A stretch of 64,000 nt of DNA, taken from assembly GCF_024171645.1 (NCBI RefSeq), contig NZ_JALKAC010000009.1, forward strand, positions 186,001 through 250,000. The letters are read 5' to 3'. Of the stretch, positions 59,719 through 64,000 are shown one piece after another; position 1 is the first letter of the stretch; the number at the start of each line of letters is the position of its first letter. Below the pieces are notes generated by a model that had not been told where the DNA came from, did no database searches, and worked only from the letters and a program-made list of their open reading frames with translations. The translations under genes and the position numbers were made by a program. The DNA is from Flavobacterium sp. HSC-32F16. GTDB lineage: Bacteria > Bacteroidota > Bacteroidia > Flavobacteriales > Flavobacteriaceae.

Positions 59719-60645
59719 ATGAAAGAATTAAGCGTAAATCATTTATTAGGAATAAAATATATCAACGAGAATGATATTAACCTGATTTTTGAAACGGCAG
59801 ATCATTTTAAAGAAGTCATTAACAGACCCATTAAAAAAGTTCCTTCATTACGAGATATTACCATTGCCAATATTTTCTTCGAAAACAGTACGAGAACAAA
59901 ACTTTCCTTTGAATTAGCGCAGAAACGTTTATCTGCTGATGTGATCAGTTTTTCTGCAGCTCAGTCATCGGTAAAAAAAGGAGAAACCCTGATTGATACT
60001 GTAAATAATATCCTTTCGATGAAAGTTGATATGGTTGTAATGCGCCACTCTAATCCCGGAGCGGCTTATTTTTTATCTAAAAATGTCAAAGCAAGTATCG
60101 TAAACGCTGGAGACGGAGCGCACGAACACCCAACTCAGGCTTTATTAGACAGTTATTCTATCAGAGAAAAACTGGGCGATGTAGCCGGAAAAAAAGTAGT
60201 CATTGTAGGTGATATTCTACATTCAAGAGTTGCCTTATCTAATATATATGCTTTGCAGATGCAGGGCGCAGAAGTAAAAGTCTGCGGACCAAAAACGCTG
60301 ATTCCGAGATATATTGAATCACTTGGTGTTACGGTTGAACCCAATTTACGCAAAGCCTTAGAATGGTGTGATGTTGCGAACATGCTTCGTGTACAAAACG
60401 AACGTATGGATGTAAACTTCTTCCCGTCAACACGTGAATACGCACAGCAATATGGAGTGGATAAACCGCTTTTGGATTCTCTTAATAAAGAAATCGTAAT
60501 CATGCACCCGGGACCAATTAACAGAGGAGTAGAGATTACATCTGAAGTTGCTGATTCTGATCATTCCGTGATTTTAAATCAGGTAGAGAATGGTGTTGCA
60601 ATTAGAATGGCGGTTATTTATCTTTTGGCTTCTAAAATACAATAG
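59719..60645 (+). CDS. pyrB: Aspartate carbamoyltransferase catalytic subunit PyrB
   Basis: Start set at ATG 59719 (MKELSVNHLLGIKYIN), 308 residues; an upstream in-frame ATG at 59692 adds nine atypical residues. FFENSTRTKLSFELAQKRLSAD is the carbamoyl-phosphate loop, GDGAHEHPTQALLDSY and MHPGPINRGVEI are diagnostic of ATCase. It makes carbamoyl-aspartate in pyrimidine synthesis. No regulatory PyrI is seen next to it. Confidence 0.97.
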   Translation: MKELSVNHLLGIKYINENDINLIFETADHFKEVINRPIKKVPSLRDITIANIFFENSTRTKLSFELAQKRLSADVISFSAAQSSVKKGETLIDTVNNILSMKVDMVVMRHSNPGAAYFLSKNVKASIVNAGDGAHEHPTQALLDSYSIREKLGDVAGKKVVIVGDILHSRVALSNIYALQMQGAEVKVCGPKTLIPRYIESLGVTVEPNLRKALEWCDVANMLRVQNERMDVNFFPSTREYAQQYGVDKPLLDSLNKEIVIMHPGPINRGVEITSEVADSDHSVILNQVENGVAIRMAVIYLLASKIQ

Positions 60646-60649
60646 TTAA

Positions 60650-60805
60650 AAGTTTCATGTTTAAAGTTTCAAGTTTTGGAACGTGAATATTCAAATGTCA
60701 CCCTGAGCGAAGTCGAAAGGCTTTTACATGACGAAGGCTTCTCCCGAAGCCTCGGGATCGCCCAGCCTGACAAACTTGAAACCCTGAAACCTAAAACTTG
60801 AAACA
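60650..60805. repeat. GTTTCAR-unit repeat with GAGCGAAGTCGAAAG insert
   Basis: AAAGTTTCATGTTTAAAGTTTCAAG at the left and its inverse (GACAAACTTGAAACCCTGAAACC, AACTTGAAAC) at the right enclose a TGTCACCCTGAGCGAAGTCG segment related to 15248 and a CTTCTCCCGAAGCCTCGGGA hairpin. A composite intergenic repeat between pyrB and the STAS-like gene. Confidence 0.7.
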
Positions 60806-60874
60806 ACAAACAAAAAACTTCGTACCTTAGCGCTCTGAAAAATCAATTTTTATATAAGCCCCACAAATTATAAA

Positions 60875-61207
60875 ATGAAAGTAGATCAAAAAGGACATAC
60901 CGTAACGATAAAGGACACGCAAGGCGATTTTAATGGCTTTGTAGAGAAAGTGACGCAACAGTTTAAAACCTTTGAAAAACATAATATTATAATCGATTTA
61001 TCGTCAGATTCTGAATTGACGGAAAAGGATTTGAAAGTTTTTTTACCGCTTGTAAAGCTTCAGAAAAAAGCAAAAAAATCGTTTGTAATCGTAGCTTCTG
61101 ATCTTGATTTTAATGCTGTTTCAGATAAATTAGTCGTGGTTCCTTCTCTTTTAGAAGCACACGATATTATCGAAATGGAAGAAATAGAAAGAGACCTCGG
61201 GTTTTAA
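60875..61207 (+). CDS. STAS-domain-like small protein upstream of ribonuclease Z
   Basis: 110 residues. HNIIIDLSSDSELTEKDLKVFLPLVKLQKKAKKSFVIVASDLDFNAVSDKLVVVPSLLEAHDIIEMEE has the alternating beta-alpha pattern and DxS-like turn of SpoIIAA/STAS proteins. The Ser in SSD could be a phosphorylation site, but no anti-sigma kinase is near. It is often placed directly before rnz in Flavobacteriaceae, here 95 bases apart. Soluble; function unknown. Confidence 0.7.
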   Translation: MKVDQKGHTVTIKDTQGDFNGFVEKVTQQFKTFEKHNIIIDLSSDSELTEKDLKVFLPLVKLQKKAKKSFVIVASDLDFNAVSDKLVVVPSLLEAHDIIEMEEIERDLGF

Positions 61208-61302
61208 TTGTAGATTTTAGAGTTCAGATTTTAGATTTTGAATGCTGAATAAATCTTAAATCCGAAGTCAATCAATTTAAAATCAACAATCTAAAATCTA
61301 AA

Positions 61303-62208
61303 ATGAAATTAACCATACTTGGCTGTTATGCCGCAACTCCCAGAACATTTACTAATCCCACTGCGCAGGTTTTAGAAATCAAGAACCGATTGTTTTTGAT
61401 TGACTGTGGTGAAGGAACTCAGGTACAGCTTAGAAAAAATAAAATTAAATTTTCAAAAATTAATCACATCTTTATTTCGCATCTTCATGGCGATCATTTG
61501 TATGGATTAATTGGGACAATTTCGACTTTTTCTCTTCTGGGAAGAACTACCGATTTACATATTTATGGTCCAAAAGGAATTAAGGAATTAATTCTGCTTC
61601 AATTAAAATTGACAGAATCCTGGACGACTTATGATTTGTTTTTTCACGAATTAGAATCAAAAGAAAGTGAAGTTATTTTTGAAGATAAACGTGTTATTGT
61701 CAGAACAATTCCGTTGAAACACCGTGTTTATACAAATGGTTATCTTTTTCAGGAAAAGCCAGATGAAAGAAAACTAAATGTTGAAGCTGTTCAGAGTTAT
61801 GATATTCATGTTGCTTACTATCAGAAAATAAAAAATGGAAGCGATATTACGCTTGATAACGGAACTGTGATTGAAAACGAAAAACTTACGTTTGATCCTC
61901 CGCCTTCAAAAAGTTATGCTTTTTGTTCGGACACGGTTTATAATGAAGCTGTAATTCCTATTATTGCCAATGCAGATGTTTTGTATCATGAATCTACGTT
62001 TTTAGAATCTGAAGCTCCTTTGGCACTGAAAACTTTACATTCAACGGCAAAAGAAGCTGCTAATATTGCTTTAAAAGCCAATGTAAAACAGTTAATTTTA
62101 GGTCATTATTCTACACGTTATGACGGAATTGAACGCTTTAAAGAAGAAGCCGAAACTGTTTTCCCGAATGTGGTTTTGGCAGATGACGGACTGAGTTTTG
62201 AATTATAA
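61303..62208 (+). CDS. rnz: Ribonuclease Z
   Basis: 301 residues of the metallo-beta-lactamase fold. FLIDCGEGTQVQLRKN, ISHLHGDHLYGL (zinc motif HxHxDH), HRVYTNGYLF, CSDTVYN and LHSTAKEAANIAL...LILGHYSTRYD are in the RNase Z order. It removes the 3' trailer from tRNA precursors. Upstream STAS-like gene; downstream repeats and pdxH. Confidence 0.96.
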   Translation: MKLTILGCYAATPRTFTNPTAQVLEIKNRLFLIDCGEGTQVQLRKNKIKFSKINHIFISHLHGDHLYGLIGTISTFSLLGRTTDLHIYGPKGIKELILLQLKLTESWTTYDLFFHELESKESEVIFEDKRVIVRTIPLKHRVYTNGYLFQEKPDERKLNVEAVQSYDIHVAYYQKIKNGSDITLDNGTVIENEKLTFDPPPSKSYAFCSDTVYNEAVIPIIANADVLYHESTFLESEAPLALKTLHSTAKEAANIALKANVKQLILGHYSTRYDGIERFKEEAETVFPNVVLADDGLSFEL

Positions 62209-62277
62209 TTTTAAGGTGCTAAGATTCTTAGATACTAAGCTTCTAAGATTTTACTCATCTGCAAAGTGTCATCCTGA

Positions 62278-62305
62278 CAAACCTGAAACCTGAAACCTGA
62301 AACAA
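62278..62305. repeat. Tandem CCTGAAA heptamers
   Basis: AAACCTGAAACCTGAAACCTG gives three exact seven-base units before pdxH, the same unit as in the GTTTCAR repeats at 28902, 42125 and 60650. Confidence 0.8.
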
Positions 62306-62331
62306 AAATCAACAATCTAAAATAATAAATC

Positions 62332-62976
62332 ATGAACGATTTAAGCAATTATAGAAAGTCTTACGAGAAAAGTGAATTATTAGAAACTAATATTCCTGAA
62401 GATCCAATTAATCTTTTTAATCGCTGGTTTCATGAAGTGGAAGATTTCGGCGGAAACGGCGAAGTAAATGCTATGACGGTTTCTACTATTGGATTAGACG
62501 GATTTCCAAAATCCCGTGTTGTTTTATTGAAGAAATTTTCAGAAGAAGGATTTATATTCTACACTAATTATAATTCTGAAAAAGGAAAAGCCATTGAAAC
62601 GAATCCAAATGTTTGTTTGTCTTTTTTCTGGCAGGAAGCAGAGCGTCAGGTGATTATTAAGGGAATTGCGCAAAAAACTTCTGAAATTATTTCTGATAAT
62701 TATTTTGATTCAAGACCAGACGGAAGCAAATTAGGAGCAATAGTTTCACATCAGAGTGAAGTTATTCCGTCCAGAACATTTTTAGAAGAAAATTTAAAAA
62801 AACTTGAAACTCAATTTGAAGGAAAACCTATTCCAAGACCTGATAATTGGGGAGGTTATTTAGTAACGCCATTACAAGTCGAATTCTGGCAGGGAAGACC
62901 TAACAGACTGCATGATAGAATTCGTTATACCAGCCAATCTGATTTTTCATGGACGATTGAGCGTCTTTCTTCTTAA
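62332..62976 (+). CDS. pdxH: Pyridoxamine/pyridoxine 5'-phosphate oxidase PdxH
   Basis: 214 residues. DPINLFNRWFHEVED, NAMTVSTIGLDGFPKSRVVLLK, FYTNYNSEKGKAI, FFWQEAERQVIIKG, IVSHQSEVIPSR and the C-terminal EFWQGRPNRLHDRIRY are the PdxH blocks, including the FMN and PLP-binding residues. It makes pyridoxal 5'-phosphate. Full length. Confidence 0.97.
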   Translation: MNDLSNYRKSYEKSELLETNIPEDPINLFNRWFHEVEDFGGNGEVNAMTVSTIGLDGFPKSRVVLLKKFSEEGFIFYTNYNSEKGKAIETNPNVCLSFFWQEAERQVIIKGIAQKTSEIISDNYFDSRPDGSKLGAIVSHQSEVIPSRTFLEENLKKLETQFEGKPIPRPDNWGGYLVTPLQVEFWQGRPNRLHDRIRYTSQSDFSWTIERLSS

Positions 62977-63147
62977 TTTGTAAGATTTTTATTTTATAAT
63001 TAAAAATATTAGTGTATTTCATCGATTATTTTTGTAGTTTACCGATAAATTGAATACGTTTGGCGTAAGAATTTTAAGAGCAATTTGTCACATAATATAA
63101 AGAATTTGCCCCAACATCTACTTTAGAACTTTTAACTACCAATGATT

Positions 63148-63648
63148 ATGAAAAAGATTATGTGCGCCATGGTGTTCATTGTGATGTCAATCACAATGAA
63201 CTCATGCTCTGCTGACAGCGCCGAGGGAAATGAAGATGTGACTACGACAGGACAGGTAATTACAAGTTATAATTACAATGCTTCTGAACTGGAAACGATG
63301 CAGTTAATAAACGAATACCGAGTAAGTATTGGTTTGAATGCATTAGAAAAAAACAATCATATTTCTTATAAATGCGAAGAGCATAACAAATACATGATTG
63401 ACAATACTGTTGTAAATCATAATGATTTTACGGCTCGTTCTAACAATATTATCAATGTATTGGGTGCTAAAAAAGTAGGCGAGAATGTGGCTTACAACTA
63501 CAAAACTTCTGAAGCTGCGCTAAAAGCATGGCTTGAAAGTCCTGGACATAAGGAAAATATTGAAGGTAATTATACCCATTTTGGGATTTCGGTTACAACT
63601 GATGCATCCGGAAAAAAATACTACACGAATATTTTCGTGAAAATTTAA
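63148..63648 (+). CDS. CAP/SCP-domain lipoprotein
   Basis: Start placed at ATG 63148 (MKKIMCAMVFIVMSITMNSC); an ATG at 63142 adds two residues. A lipoprotein signal with Cys20. The CAP domain starts TMQLINEYRVSIGLNALEKNNHISYKCEEHNKYM and has NHNDFTARSN, VGENVAYNY, KAWLESPGHKENIEGNYTHFGISV. Bacterial CAP proteins are exported and of mostly unknown function; some have protease or lipid-binding activity. Terminated at 63679-63716. Confidence 0.93.
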   Translation: MKKIMCAMVFIVMSITMNSCSADSAEGNEDVTTTGQVITSYNYNASELETMQLINEYRVSIGLNALEKNNHISYKCEEHNKYMIDNTVVNHNDFTARSNNIINVLGAKKVGENVAYNYKTSEAALKAWLESPGHKENIEGNYTHFGISVTTDASGKKYYTNIFVKI

Positions 63649-63678
63649 AAGAGAAACGTTTGAACTGGTTGGTTAGTT

Positions 63679-63716
63679 GTCGTTGTGATTCCTGATTTGC
63701 AACGACCGTTTTTTTT
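63679..63716 (+). terminator. Terminator after the CAP-domain gene
   Basis: GTCGTTG (63679-63685) pairs with CAACGAC (63700-63706), then CG and eight T. Confidence 0.8.
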
Positions 63717-63720
63717 AATA

Positions 63721-63750
63721 AAAGCTGTCTTTATAGACAGCTTTTATTTT
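63721..63750. terminator. Second, bidirectional terminator before the OmpA-family gene
   Basis: AAAGCTGTCT (63721-63730) pairs with AGACAGCTTT (63735-63744), loop TTAT, with T-rich flanks on both strands. It suits the - strand gene ending at 63769 as well as the + strand gene. Confidence 0.85.
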
Positions 63751-63768
63751 TTGAAGTCAATTTTCCGG

Positions 63769-64000
63769 TTACAATCCGGTAATAATAAATTCGCTTCGTC
63801 TGTTCATTTGGTGTTCTTCCTCGGTACAGTTTACCCCGTCAGAACATTGATTTACCAGCTGCGTTTCACCATAACCTTTTCCGGTTAAACGGTTTTTGGC
63901 TACTCCGTTTTTAATAAGCCAGTTTATGGTCGATTTTGCTCTTCTGTCAGATAAAGCTTCGTTGTATTGATGTGTGGCTCTGCTGTCTGTATGCGAACGA
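63769..64000 (-). CDS. OmpA-family protein, C-terminal end (partial)
   Basis: A - strand frame enters from the right edge and stops at 63769-63771. The visible 77 residues read RSHTDSRATHQYNEALSDRRA, then KSTINWLIKNGV, RLTGKGYGETQLVNQC and ending NRRSEFIITGL. SHTDSRxxxxYNxxLSDRRA and NRRSEFII are the peptidoglycan-binding OmpA C-terminal motifs. The N-terminal part is outside the window, so barrel or lipoprotein type is unknown. Confidence 0.92.
   Translation of the reverse strand, partial: RSHTDSRATHQYNEALSDRRAKSTINWLIKNGVAKNRLTGKGYGETQLVNQCSDGVNCTEEEHQMNRRSEFIITGL

Noticed and set aside
63685..63888. + strand open frame near the right end
   Set aside because: It covers two terminators and is antisense to the clear OmpA-family C-terminus on the - strand.

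Overview
The window looks like chromosomal DNA of a Flavobacterium-type bacterium (Bacteroidota, Flavobacteriaceae). Evidence: AT-rich DNA, two SusC/SusD pairs, a type IX secretion C-terminal domain on a giant chitinase, promoters of the TAnnTTTG type, and palindromic intergenic repeats typical of flavobacteria. Gene order in the first 11 kb matches the characterised chitin utilisation locus of Flavobacterium johnsoniae. No rRNA, tRNA, CRISPR array or intact insertion sequence was seen.

Region 1 (1-11272, + strand) is the chitin locus: the end of a SusC transporter, a SusD lipoprotein, a glucosamine-6-phosphate deaminase/PIG-L fusion, a GH20 hexosaminidase and the two-headed GH18 chitinase ChiA. 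Secreted ChiA cuts chitin, SusC/SusD import oligomers, GH20 trims them, and the deaminase-like protein may feed glycolysis. Region 2 (11419-12165) is a small divergent XRE-regulator cassette with an 18-base palindrome between its genes and a near-identical terminator on each side.

Region 3 (12254-25398, all - strand) reads as one long sulfur-related gene set: SusC, SusD, arylsulfatase, separate DUF1254 and DUF1214 proteins, a 39-residue membrane protein, a sterol desaturase/fatty acid hydroxylase family protein, a rhodanese-thioredoxin, a second sulfatase and a YeiH family transporter. It contains no glycosidase, so it may be a sulfate-ester scavenging system rather than a glycan locus. Its leader holds a consensus promoter and an oppositely oriented terminator hairpin that may end an antisense RNA.

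Region 4 (26357-52380) is a nitrate and molybdenum-cofactor island. It has two NarK-like transporters, a membrane-linked nitrate reductase module (cytochrome b, molybdoenzyme, four-cluster ferredoxin, Rieske protein), siroheme and molybdopterin synthesis genes (moeA, mobA, cobA, moaD, moeB, moaE, moaCB, moaA), a second nitrate reductase fused to NirB-like FAD and BFD domains, a rubredoxin-tailed nitrite reductase-like protein, an FNR-like regulator, an outer-membrane channel and a NarL-type regulator. A 14-base motif (AMGTA-N4-TACKT) lies upstream of moeA, narK2 and the fnr/reductase divergon and is a candidate operator. Bystander genes (methyltransferase, phosphohydrolase, GRAM-like protein, histone H1-like protein) sit among these.

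Region 5 (52664-64000) is mostly housekeeping: a TlpA-like protein, an ABC-F ATPase, pyrR, pyrB, a STAS-like protein, ribonuclease Z, pdxH, a CAP-domain lipoprotein and a partial OmpA-family protein. Inside it, at 55368-58165, is an accessory patch with an Rnl2-type RNA ligase between a decayed and an intact copy of a tiny lipoprotein gene, followed by an unrecognised coiled-coil membrane protein.
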